From Pirellulales bacterium (GTDB taxonomy: Bacteria; Planctomycetota; Planctomycetia; Pirellulales; JALHLM01): 6,284 nucleotides of DNA. The DNA lies in contig JALHLM010000373.1 of assembly GCA_022844585.1 (NCBI GenBank), positions 1 through 6,284 on the forward strand, given 5' to 3'. Within the stretch, counting starts at the first letter, position 1; each line of letters starts with the position of its first letter. Below the pieces are notes generated by a model. The model made no database searches. It was not told the DNA's origin and saw only the letters and a list, made by a program, of their open reading frames with translations. The translations under genes were made by a program, and so were the position numbers. Shown here in pieces: positions 1 to 5,371 of this stretch.

Positions 1-1
1 G

Positions 2-106
<105 letters not shown>

Positions 107-112
<6 letters not shown>

Positions 113-146
113 TGAATGGCGAATTGATGTCTTTCATTCATCATTT
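107..146. repeat. 12-bp perfect inverted repeat after pduL
   Basis: Arms at 107-118 (AAATGATGAATG) and 135-146 (CATTCATCATTT) are exact reverse complements around a 16-nt loop. The left arm contains the stop codon of the phosphotransacylase gene. The stem is AT-rich and no U-tract follows, so it is not a convincing Rho-independent terminator. It may be an mRNA processing or 3'-end stabilising hairpin. Positions 108-120 recur exactly at 4294-4306, so this is part of a dispersed repeat type. Confidence 0.7.
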
Positions 147-200
147 GAACTCAACACAACCTCAACTCACCGCAACACCATTTCCCGGAGACCCCACGCG

Positions 201-497
201 ATGGCCAAAGTGATGGAAGCGCTCGGCATGATTGAAACCAAGGGCTTCATCGCCCTGGTGGAAGCGACCGATGCGATGTTGAAAGCCGCGAATGTTGAAT
301 TCCTCGGCTGGGACAAGGTCGGCAGCGGCCTCGTCACGGCGTTTGTCACCGGCGACGTCGCCGCGGTGAAAGCCGCCACCGATGCCGGCGCCGCGGCGGC
401 CGGACGCCTGGGCGAAGTCCTCAGCGTGCAAGTCATTCCCCGCCCGCACGAAGACCTCGGCGTCGTCCTGCCGGCCGTGACGAAGACGAGCAAGTAA
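201..497 (+). CDS. BMC-H shell protein 1 (PduA/CcmK-like hexamer)
   Basis: This 98-aa protein is a single pfam00936 (BMC) domain. Such proteins form flat hexamers that tile the facets of the microcompartment and let small metabolites through a central pore. The sequence is canonical: 'EALGMIETKGFIALVEATDAM' type N-terminal strand and helix (residues 6-26), pore loop KVGSG (39-43), then LVTAFVTGDVAAVKAATDAG (44-63) and the edge motif VIPRPHEDL (78-86) that forms hexamer-hexamer contacts. The pore sequence G41-S42-G43 is the PduA type, associated with passage of small polar molecules such as diols. GGAG at 187-190 lies 10 nt before the ATG. A second BMC-H gene follows 86 nt downstream. By analogy with other BMCs this should be one of the most abundant shell proteins. 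Confidence 0.96.
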   Translation: MAKVMEALGMIETKGFIALVEATDAMLKAANVEFLGWDKVGSGLVTAFVTGDVAAVKAATDAGAAAAGRLGEVLSVQVIPRPHEDLGVVLPAVTKTSK

Positions 498-501
498 GTG
501 A

Positions 502-533
502 GTTGTAGCACGGTCGGGAGACCGTGACACAAC
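502..533. repeat. Hairpin between the two BMC-H genes
   Basis: CACGGTC (509-515) and GACCGTG (520-526) pair perfectly around a GGGA loop. GTTGT (502-506) and ACAAC (529-533) extend the stem beyond a 2x2 internal loop. It starts 4 nt after the stop codon of BMC-H 1. No U-tract follows, so it looks like a short palindromic REP-like element or an mRNA stabiliser rather than a terminator. From memory this resembles palindromes scattered through planctomycete genomes; that was not searched. Confidence 0.75.
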
Positions 534-583
534 GGATTTCGCTGGATCCCACAACTTCAACACCTCAACATATCTCACTACCC

Positions 584-853
584 ATGAACGACGCGATTGG
601 ATTGTTGGAAACGAAGGGCCTTGTCGCCCTGGTCGAAGCGACTGACGCCATGGCGAAGGCCGCGAACGTGCAAATCGTCAAGAAGATCCCGATCGGCGGC
701 GGCCTGGTTACGACCGTCGTGCAAGGCGATGTCGGCAGCGTGCGCGCGGCCGTCGAAGCCGGCGCCACGGCCGCCCGTCAGGTCGGCGAACTGGTCGGCA
801 GCCACGTGATCCCGCGCCCGGCCGAAGGCCTGGTCCGCGCGTATCTGTCGTAA
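584..853 (+). CDS. BMC-H shell protein 2 (hexamer with GGG pore loop)
   Basis: This is the second facet-forming BMC-H protein, 89 aa from ATG 584. An upstream in-frame GTG at 524 would add 20 residues (MTQRISLDPTTSTPQHISLP), but that codon is inside the 502-533 hairpin and the extra peptide is unlike any BMC-H N-terminus. With ATG 584 the protein starts MNDAIGLLETKG, the standard beginning. The pore loop is IPIGGG (residues 35-40), so the serine found in the first BMC-H is replaced by glycine. GDVGSVRAAVEAG (48-60) and the edge motif HVIPRPAEGL (74-83) are intact. No Shine-Dalgarno site is visible; the ATG directly follows CCC. It is a paralogue of BMC-H 1. The two probably mix in the shell with different pore properties, as in the described PV shells. 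Confidence 0.94.
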   Translation: MNDAIGLLETKGLVALVEATDAMAKAANVQIVKKIPIGGGLVTTVVQGDVGSVRAAVEAGATAARQVGELVGSHVIPRPAEGLVRAYLS

Positions 854-867
854 GGCGCTGACGCGAA

Positions 868-970
868 CACTAGCCCGACGCACAAGCGAGGGGGAGTGGA
901 CGCAGTATTCGAGTAGGACGTTGATTGCGAGCCGGAGACTTCTCCCCCTCGCTGGCGCGTCGGGCTAGTG
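868..970. repeat. MITE-like element with 29-nt inverted arms
   Basis: The arms at 868-896 and 942-970 are reverse complements at 27 of 29 positions, around a 45-nt loop (897-941). The arms begin CACTAGCCCGACGC. The element fills most of the 173-nt gap between BMC-H 2 and the kinase gene and has no transposase ORF. I see no clear target-site duplication. It is consistent with a non-autonomous dispersed repeat; the 'TAGCCCGACGC...AGCGAGGG' wording resembles repeats I recall from planctomycete genomes. The RNA copy could fold into one long hairpin upstream of the kinase ribosome-binding site, without covering it. Confidence 0.8.
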
Positions 971-1011
971 TCGAAGCACTCGCTCATCGCGATTGGGTTC
1001 GAGCTGGAAGC

Positions 1012-1017
1012 AGGAGG
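1012..1017 (+). promoter_or_regulatory. Shine-Dalgarno site of the kinase gene
   Basis: AGGAGG lies 9 nt before ATG 1027 and is the strongest ribosome-binding site in the window. It fixes the kinase start at 1027 and argues against longer in-frame starts at or near 925, which would translate the right arm of the 868-970 inverted repeat. Confidence 0.85.
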
Positions 1018-1026
1018 CTGAAACCG

Positions 1027-2211
1027 ATGAAGATTCTGGTCGCGAACCTGGGTTCGACGAGCTTCAAGTACCGTCTGTTCGATATGTCGGACGAGCGGCA
1101 ACTGGCGCGCGGCGGAACCGAACGGATCGGCGGCGCGGAGAGTCGCACCAAGGTGGAGATCGGCGCGTTTCGCGATGAATCCGTCGCGCAGGTGCCCGAT
1201 CACGCCGCGGCGGTGCGAGCCTGTCTCGCGCAATTGACGGCGCCCGACACCGGGTGCCTGAAAAGCGCCGACGAAGTGGCAGCGATCGGTTTCAAAGCGG
1301 TGCATGGCGGACGGTATAGCGGAGTGCAGCGGGTAACGCCCGACGTGCTCGTGGCGATGGAGGAGATGAGCCGCGTAGCGCCGGCCCATAACCCGCCCTA
1401 CATCGCGGCGATGCGGTTGCTGAGCGAAAAACTGCCGGAGATTCCCTTGGTCGCGGCCTTCGAAACCGGGTTTCACGAGACGATTCCCGCCCGGAATCGG
1501 ACCTACGCCATTCCACACCAGTGGAGTGAGGAATTCTCCGTGCGCCGCTGGGGCTTCCACGGCGCGAGTCATCGCTACATCGCCACCCGGATCGCCGAAC
1601 TGCTCGGACGTAACGACCTACGCGTGATCTCCTGTCACTTGGGTGGTTCGGCGTCGATCTGCGCGATACGCAATGGCAAAAGCGTCGCGACGAGCATGGG
1701 CATGAGCCCGCAGACCGGGCTGCCGCACAACAACCGCGTCGGCGATTTCGATGTGTTCGCCCTGCCGGTGATCATGCAGCGGACCGGCAAATCGCTCGAC
1801 GAAGTCCTCGACGACCTGGCGGAACGCAGCGGTTTGGCCGGGCTAAGTGACACCAGCGGCGATGTCCGTGACCTGGAAGAGGGCATCGCGAAAGGGAACG
1901 CCCGCGCGCAACTCGGAATGGACGTCTTCGTCAGCGCGGTGCGGCACTACATTGGCGCATATCTGGTCGAACTCGGCGGCGCGGACGCCATCGTGTTCAC
2001 CGGCGGCATCGGCGAAAACGGCACGAAGATCCGCGCCTCGATCTGCGAGAACCTTTCGGCGCTCGGCGTCGAACTCGACGCCACCAAGAACGCCCAAGCG
2101 AAAAACGAAACCAGCATCCACGCGACCTCCAGCCGCACGCAACTCTGGATCGTGCCGACGAACGAAGAAATCGTCGTCGCGCGGCAAGCGAAGGAGTTGC
2201 TGGAAAGGTGA
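1027..2211 (+). CDS. ackA: Acetate/acyl kinase family protein (BMC-associated, divergent active site)
   Basis: This 394-aa protein has the usual length and two-domain ASKHA fold order of acetate kinases, which convert acyl-phosphate + ADP to free acid + ATP. Recognisable signatures are NLGSTSFKY (residues 7-15), VHGG (92-95), HNPP (121-124), FETGFH (145-150), WGFHGASH (175-182), CHLGGSAS (203-210), NNRVGD (235-240), FTGGIGENG (324-332) and PTNEE (377-381). Compared with my recollection of the Methanosarcina thermophila enzyme, H121, H178, H204, R237, F177 and P228 are kept. Three positions differ: K90 for Arg91, A120 for Leu122 in the acyl pocket, and E146 for catalytic Asp148. The Leu-to-Ala change should enlarge the pocket, which fits a C3 substrate such as lactyl- or propionyl-phosphate (inference). 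Start: ATG 1027, preceded by AGGAGG. In the pathway it follows PduL and makes ATP, probably outside the shell, since no encapsulation helix is visible. Confidence 0.9.
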   Translation: MKILVANLGSTSFKYRLFDMSDERQLARGGTERIGGAESRTKVEIGAFRDESVAQVPDHAAAVRACLAQLTAPDTGCLKSADEVAAIGFKAVHGGRYSGVQRVTPDVLVAMEEMSRVAPAHNPPYIAAMRLLSEKLPEIPLVAAFETGFHETIPARNRTYAIPHQWSEEFSVRRWGFHGASHRYIATRIAELLGRNDLRVISCHLGGSASICAIRNGKSVATSMGMSPQTGLPHNNRVGDFDVFALPVIMQRTGKSLDEVLDDLAERSGLAGLSDTSGDVRDLEEGIAKGNARAQLGMDVFVSAVRHYIGAYLVELGGADAIVFTGGIGENGTKIRASICENLSALGVELDATKNAQAKNETSIHATSSRTQLWIVPTNEEIVVARQAKELLER

Positions 2212-2221
2212 TGAGGAGAAA

Positions 2222-2341
2222 AGGAGTAGAGGAGTAAAGGAGTACAGAATGTCAGCCTCAAACGCCAATTAGTGAAAACCTGCCCAGTTCCCACCACTAC
2301 TTTACTCCCCTTCTCCTTTACTCCTTTACTCCTTTACTCCT
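2222..2341. repeat. Purine/pyrimidine inverted repeat with an 8-nt tandem array
   Basis: The left arm 2222-2244 (repeats of GGAGTA) pairs with 2319-2341 at 22 of 23 positions; the one mismatch would be a G-U wobble in RNA. The right side is a phased array of TTTACTCC octamers at 2301-2308, 2317-2324, 2325-2332 and 2333-2340, with a degenerate unit at 2309-2316. Because of the 8-nt period, the arms can pair in several registers. The element fills the 141-nt gap between the kinase and the first BMC-P gene, and the pyrimidine tract runs up to the BMC-P start codon. Function is unknown; a mirror-type (H-DNA) or RNA-level role is possible but unproven. Confidence 0.75.
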
Positions 2342-2352
2342 CCACCTCCCCC

Positions 2353-2664
2353 ATGTTCATCGCCCAAGTCACCGGCAGCGTGGTCGCGACGCAGAAATCG
2401 GCGTCGATGACGGGTCACAAGCTGTTGCTTGTCGAGCCGTTTCGCGTCGACGCGGAATCGCGCACCCAACTGGTCACGACGGGCCGCACGTTCGTCGCCG
2501 TCGACGCCCTCGGCGCTGGCGTCGGCGAATACGTCTTGATCTGCCAAGGCTCGAGCGCCCGGCTCACGCCTGAAACGAAAAACCTCCCGGTCGATTGCGT
2601 GGTGATCGGCATCGTCGATTCTGCGCACGTCGGCCAGAAATGCGTATACAGCAAAGATCAATAG
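2353..2664 (+). CDS. BMC-P shell vertex protein 1 (EutN/CcmL family)
   Basis: This 103-aa protein is a pfam03319 (EutN_CcmL) domain. Such proteins form pentamers that cap the vertices of the polyhedral shell. The family pattern is clear: MFIAQVTGSVVATQK start (residues 1-15), GHKLLLVEPF (21-30), the conserved turn DALGAGVGEYVLICQGSSAR (51-70), and a C-terminal strand VDCVVIGIVDS (80-90). It is the longest of the three BMC-P proteins here. ATG 2353 is chosen because it begins exactly at the domain's first strand. An in-frame start at 2272 would add 27 residues (PFSFTPLLLYSSTSP-like) coming only from the pyrimidine repeat. There is no Shine-Dalgarno site; the start codon follows a CCTCCACCTCCCCC tract. 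Confidence 0.95.
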   Translation: MFIAQVTGSVVATQKSASMTGHKLLLVEPFRVDAESRTQLVTTGRTFVAVDALGAGVGEYVLICQGSSARLTPETKNLPVDCVVIGIVDSAHVGQKCVYSKDQ

Positions 2665-2665
2665 T

Positions 2666-2777
2666 CTTCTGTAGCCGGCCTCTGTGAGGCCGGTGGCGAG
2701 GACATCGAAGGCAAACCGAACGTAGGTCAAGAAACTACCGCCCGTGCGGCCGAGGTCACAGACCTCAGCTACAGAAG
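2666..2777. repeat. Composite element with 10-bp terminal inverted repeats and two internal hairpins
   Basis: CTTCTGTAGC (2666-2675) and GCTACAGAAG (2768-2777) are perfect terminal inverted repeats 112 nt apart. Just inside each end is a hairpin: CCGGCCTC-TGT-GAGGCCGG at 2675-2693 and GAGGTC-ACA-GACCTC at 2752-2766. The element begins 2 nt after the stop of BMC-P 1 and ends 26 nt before the aldehyde dehydrogenase ATG. It holds no ORF of its own. The structure suggests a small non-autonomous mobile element or a dispersed palindromic repeat. Confidence 0.75.
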
Positions 2778-2803
2778 CATTGAAAACACGAGTTCACGCT
2801 CCC

Positions 2804-4234
2804 ATGCAAGCTAACGAAACACTGATTCGGAACGTCGTCGAGCAAGTCCTGGCCCGGTTGGGAACGACGGCGCATGTCGCGCCGAAAGGTCACACGGGTC
2901 GCCGCGGCATCTTTACCTGCCCGAACGAGGCGATTGAAGCCGCCAACGAGGCCTTCGAGCAACTCTCCACGCGTTCAATCGCCGACCGCAAGCGGATCAT
3001 CGACCACATTCGCCGCATCTCGATTGAGCAATGCGTCGAACTCGGCACGATGGAGATGCACGAAACCAAAATCGGCCGGCTGGTGCACAAGATCGAGAAA
3101 CTCAAGACGCTGGGCGAGCGCACGCCCGGCGTCGAGTTCCTGCGGAGCGAAGTCTTCAGCGGCGATCACGGCCTGGCCGTTATCGAACACGCGCCGTTCG
3201 GCGTGATCGGCGCGATCACTCCGGTGACGCACTCGCTGCCGACCATCACGGGCAACGCCGTGAGCATGATCGCCGGCGGGAATACGCTGGTCGTGAATCC
3301 GCATCCCAGCGGCAAGAAGGTCGCCGTCGAAGGCGTGCGGCGCTTCAACGAGGCCATCTATCGCGACCTGGGCATCGACAACCTAATTTGCGTGATCGCC
3401 GAACCGACGCTCGAAAGCGCCAACGCGATCTTTAAGAGCCGTGGCATCGCGGTGATCTGCGTCACCGGCGGCCCGGCCGTCGCCCGCGCTGCATTGAACT
3501 CCGGCAAACGGGCCATCGTCGCCGGCCCCGGCAACCCGCCGGTCGTGGTCGATGAAACCGCCGATCTCGATCGCGCGGCCCGTTCGATCATCCAAGGCGC
3601 CTCGTACGACAACAACCTGCTCTGCATCGCGGAGAAAGAAGTCTTCGCGGTCAGCTCGATTTTCGACGCCTTAATGCAGGCCATGGAACGAGCCGGCGCG
3701 GCGCGCTTGAACTCGAACGAAGTCGACGCGCTCACGCGTGTGGCGATCACGTCCACTGGCGAAGGCGAACACAAACACGACGTCCCGCACAAGGACTTCC
3801 TCGGCCAGGACGCGGCGGTGCTGGCTCGCGGCATCGGCAAATCGGTTTCGGAAAAGACGGAATTGCTGTTCGGCGAGACGAGCGATTCGAATCCGTTCGT
3901 GCCCGTCGAACAGATGATGCCCTTCGTACCGTTCGTCCGTGTGCGCGACGTGGACGAAGCCATCGCCAAGGCCAAGTACTACGAGCACGGCTTCCGCCAC
4001 ACGGCGATCATCCACAGCAAAAACGTCTCGAACATGACCAAGATGGGCCGCGCGATGGACACCACACTGTTCGTCAAAAACGGCCCATGCATGGCGTCCC
4101 TCGGCCTCGGCGGCGAAGGATACCTCTCCTTCTCGATCGCCACGCCCACCGGCGAAGGCGTCACGACCCCCCTGACGTTCACCCGAGAACGCCGCTGCTC
4201 GATGATCGACGAACTACGCATCGTCGGGAAGTGA
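2804..4234 (+). CDS. CoA-acylating aldehyde dehydrogenase (PduP-like), encapsulated
   Basis: This 476-aa enzyme belongs to the PduP/EutE branch of the aldehyde dehydrogenase superfamily and oxidises an aldehyde with NAD+ and CoA to acyl-CoA. In PV-type BMCs the expected substrate is L-lactaldehyde. The catalytic cysteine is C274 in NNLLCIAEK (270-278). Other family motifs are PFGVIGAITPVTH (131-143), NPHPSGKK (165-172), VTGGPAVARAAL (220-231), AGPGNPPVVVD (240-250) and FTRERRCSMID (459-469). Residues 4-19 (NETLIRNVVEQVLARL) form an amphipathic helix followed by a short linker before the core begins near residue 35. This is the layout of an encapsulation peptide that targets cargo to the shell interior. 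ATG 2804 places this helix at the very N-terminus; an upstream GTG at 2744 lies in the 2666-2777 repeat. No Shine-Dalgarno is visible. A long inverted repeat begins 5 nt after the stop. Confidence 0.95.
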   Translation: MQANETLIRNVVEQVLARLGTTAHVAPKGHTGRRGIFTCPNEAIEAANEAFEQLSTRSIADRKRIIDHIRRISIEQCVELGTMEMHETKIGRLVHKIEKLKTLGERTPGVEFLRSEVFSGDHGLAVIEHAPFGVIGAITPVTHSLPTITGNAVSMIAGGNTLVVNPHPSGKKVAVEGVRRFNEAIYRDLGIDNLICVIAEPTLESANAIFKSRGIAVICVTGGPAVARAALNSGKRAIVAGPGNPPVVVDETADLDRAARSIIQGASYDNNLLCIAEKEVFAVSSIFDALMQAMERAGAARLNSNEVDALTRVAITSTGEGEHKHDVPHKDFLGQDAAVLARGIGKSVSEKTELLFGETSDSNPFVPVEQMMPFVPFVRVRDVDEAIAKAKYYEHGFRHTAIIHSKNVSNMTKMGRAMDTTLFVKNGPCMASLGLGGEGYLSFSIATPTGEGVTTPLTFTRERRCSMIDELRIVGK

Positions 4235-4239
4235 GTGCG

Positions 4240-4399
4240 TTTTGAACCGCGGAGACGCTGAGACGCAGAGAGTGGAGGGAGAGAGAAGTGATGAATGATG
4301 AATGGCAGAGGACCACTGAGACGCTGACTAGTTGAGTAAGAGCGGATTATCAAATTCCTTTCAATTTCCTCTGCGTCTCAGCGCCTCCGCGGTTCAAAA
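4240..4399. repeat. 31-nt inverted repeat framing the gap before BMC-P 2
   Basis: The arms at 4240-4270 and 4369-4399 are reverse complements at 30 of 31 positions, separated by a 98-nt loop. The arms contain TTTTGAACCGCGGAG and CTGAGACGCAGAG. The left arm starts 5 nt after the dehydrogenase stop. The right arm ends 11 nt before the BMC-P 2 start and overlaps the first two bases of its AAGGA site. The loop carries a copy of AATGATGAATGGC (4294-4306), also found at 108-120, and a second GAGACGCTGA (4318-4327). No transposase is encoded. The 'AACCGCGGAG..GACGCAGAG' wording resembles a repeat I recall from several bacterial phyla, not searched here. Confidence 0.85.
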
Positions 4400-4402
4400 G
4401 GA
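4398..4402 (+). promoter_or_regulatory. Shine-Dalgarno site of BMC-P 2
   Basis: AAGGA lies 8 nt before ATG 4411. Its first two bases (4398-4399) are also the end of the 4369-4399 inverted-repeat arm, so folding of that repeat in the mRNA could limit ribosome access. Confidence 0.6.
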
Positions 4403-4410
4403 TTAAACGC

Positions 4411-4668
4411 ATGCAATTAGGAAGGGTCATCGGAACTGCCACCGCGACCGTCAAGCATCCCACCCTGTCGGGCTGGAAGCTGCTGGTCGTGCAGTTACTG
4501 ATGGCGGACGGGAAGTCGTCGGACGGCGAACCGGTGCTGGCGATCGACAACCTCGGCGCCGGCGGCGGCGATCGAGTGATCCTCACGAGCGACGGCAAGG
4601 GCACACGGGCATTGATGCAAAGCGACAACACGCCGGTCCGCTGGAGCGTGATGGGCATTGCGGACTAA
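4411..4668 (+). CDS. BMC-P shell vertex protein 2 (EutN/CcmL family)
   Basis: This compact 85-aa pfam03319 protein is predicted to form vertex pentamers. It starts MQLGRVIGTATATVKHPTL (residues 1-19), has GWKLLVVQLL (21-30), the conserved turn AIDNLGAGGGDRVILTSDG (44-62), and ends WSVMGIAD. Its length is typical of minimal CcmL/EutN proteins and it lacks the C-terminal extension seen in BMC-P 1. The start is supported by AAGGA 8 nt upstream and by the fit to the family's first strand. A 37-nt gap without any repeat separates it from the next gene, so the 4411-5659 block looks like a tighter translational unit than the rest of the locus. Confidence 0.95.
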   Translation: MQLGRVIGTATATVKHPTLSGWKLLVVQLLMADGKSSDGEPVLAIDNLGAGGGDRVILTSDGKGTRALMQSDNTPVRWSVMGIAD

Positions 4669-4705
4669 CTTCAGAACGACGAACTGGTGCGATAGGGCAT
4701 GAACC

Positions 4706-5362
4706 GTGGCGGAAGTGACAGCCGAACAGATCGAACGCCTGGTGCGCGAAGTACTCGCGCAACTGGCGCCGGCTGCTGCGCCTACGCTCACGACCGCGCC
4801 GCCGTCCACGACGGAGCTTTGGCTGGAACAGCCCGTTCTATCCGTCGGCGACATCGAGCGCCGGTTGAAAGGCGTGCAGACGGTCGTCGTCTCGCCGCGC
4901 ACGATCATCACCCCGTCCGCCAAGGACTTGCTCCGCGAACGGCGCATTCCGGTTCGACGTACCACGCCGCCACAAGCGAAGCCGGCCGCCGCAACTGCAA
5001 CATTGCTGCTCGGCGTCGCGGAGACGAAGTTCGACCCGGCAATGTTGATCGATTACGCCGCACGACGTGGAGTACGCATCGACCAGATCGCCCGGACCGG
5101 ATTGAAGACGGTCGTGGCGGAACTCGCGGACGAAGTCGCCAAGAGCGGTCGCCGCGCCTGGTTGCTGACCGAATCGACGCATCAGGCCGTTTGCCTCGCC
5201 AACCGGACGCCCGGCGTCTGGGCCGCGCCGGCCAATCACCGCGGCGAACTGCAAGCCGCCCAGCAAGCCATCCAAGTCAACTTCCTGATCACGACGCCGC
5301 AACAAGGTAACTGGCTGCAACTCGCTCAACTCGCCCAAGATTTCGCCACAAGAACCCAATAA
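4706..5362 (+). CDS. BMC cargo-like protein: encapsulation helix plus possible RpiB-like domain
   Basis: I do not recognise this 218-aa protein with certainty. Residues 5-20 (TAEQIERLVREVLAQL) match the dehydrogenase's N-terminal helix in pattern (I...(V/L)V..VLA.L), followed by a Pro/Ala/Thr-rich linker (21-35), so it is probably cargo or scaffold targeted to the shell. Residues 59-83 contain VVVSPRTIITPSAKDLLRER, resembling the short 'LTPSARELL' element near the N-terminus of EutT-like proteins. Residues 98-218 end with RAWLLTESTHQAVCLANRTP and GVWAA, which resembles the 'AANR.GVRAA' segment of RpiB/LacAB sugar-phosphate isomerases. The usual RpiB N-terminal 'GSDHAG' motif is not seen, so the domain may be catalytically inactive or differently active (inference). 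The start must be GTG 4706, because an in-frame TGA lies at 4700-4702. BMC-P 3 follows after 9 nt, suggesting translational coupling. Confidence 0.85.
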   Translation: MAEVTAEQIERLVREVLAQLAPAAAPTLTTAPPSTTELWLEQPVLSVGDIERRLKGVQTVVVSPRTIITPSAKDLLRERRIPVRRTTPPQAKPAAATATLLLGVAETKFDPAMLIDYAARRGVRIDQIARTGLKTVVAELADEVAKSGRRAWLLTESTHQAVCLANRTPGVWAAPANHRGELQAAQQAIQVNFLITTPQQGNWLQLAQLAQDFATRTQ

Positions 5363-5371
5363 CTCTGAATC

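Noticed and set aside
113..200. Promoter before BMC-H 1
   Set aside because: Weak TTGA-type boxes can be found in this AT-richer stretch, but no properly spaced -35/-10 pair is convincing, and planctomycete promoters are not reliably recognised by eye.
502..533. Rho-independent terminator between the BMC-H genes
   Set aside because: The stem is good but no U-run follows, and the neighbouring genes are clearly co-oriented parts of one locus. The same objection applies to the hairpins at 107-146 and 5670-5740.
524..583. GTG start extending BMC-H 2 by 20 residues
   Set aside because: The codon lies in the 502-533 hairpin and the added peptide is not part of any BMC-H fold; ATG 584 gives the normal N-terminus.
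925..1026. N-terminal extension of the kinase from an upstream in-frame start
   Set aside because: The extra 34 residues are encoded by the right arm of an inverted repeat, and AGGAGG at 1012-1017 points to ATG 1027, which starts exactly at the family's first strand.
778..1572. 264-codon open frame on the minus strand
   Set aside because: It runs antisense to the kinase and BMC-H 2 and passes through the 868-970 inverted repeat. Its translation has no recognisable domain, while the plus-strand genes are unmistakable; high GC gives such shadows.
2301..2340. CRISPR-like array of TTTACTCC units
   Set aside because: Units are 8 nt and directly adjacent with no spacers; this is a simple tandem repeat.
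2744..2803. Upstream GTG start for the aldehyde dehydrogenase
   Set aside because: It would translate the end of the 2666-2777 repeat and bury the encapsulation helix, which is expected at the extreme N-terminus.
3358..3975. 205-codon minus-strand open frame inside the dehydrogenase gene
   Set aside because: Fully antisense to a well-conserved enzyme gene; Ser/Arg/Thr-rich low-complexity translation typical of GC-rich shadow frames.
4699..5310. ATG-started 203-codon frame overlapping the 218-aa protein
   Set aside because: Its Arg-rich translation lacks domains, whereas the frame from GTG 4706 gives an amphipathic helix, a known short motif and a folded-looking C-terminal half.
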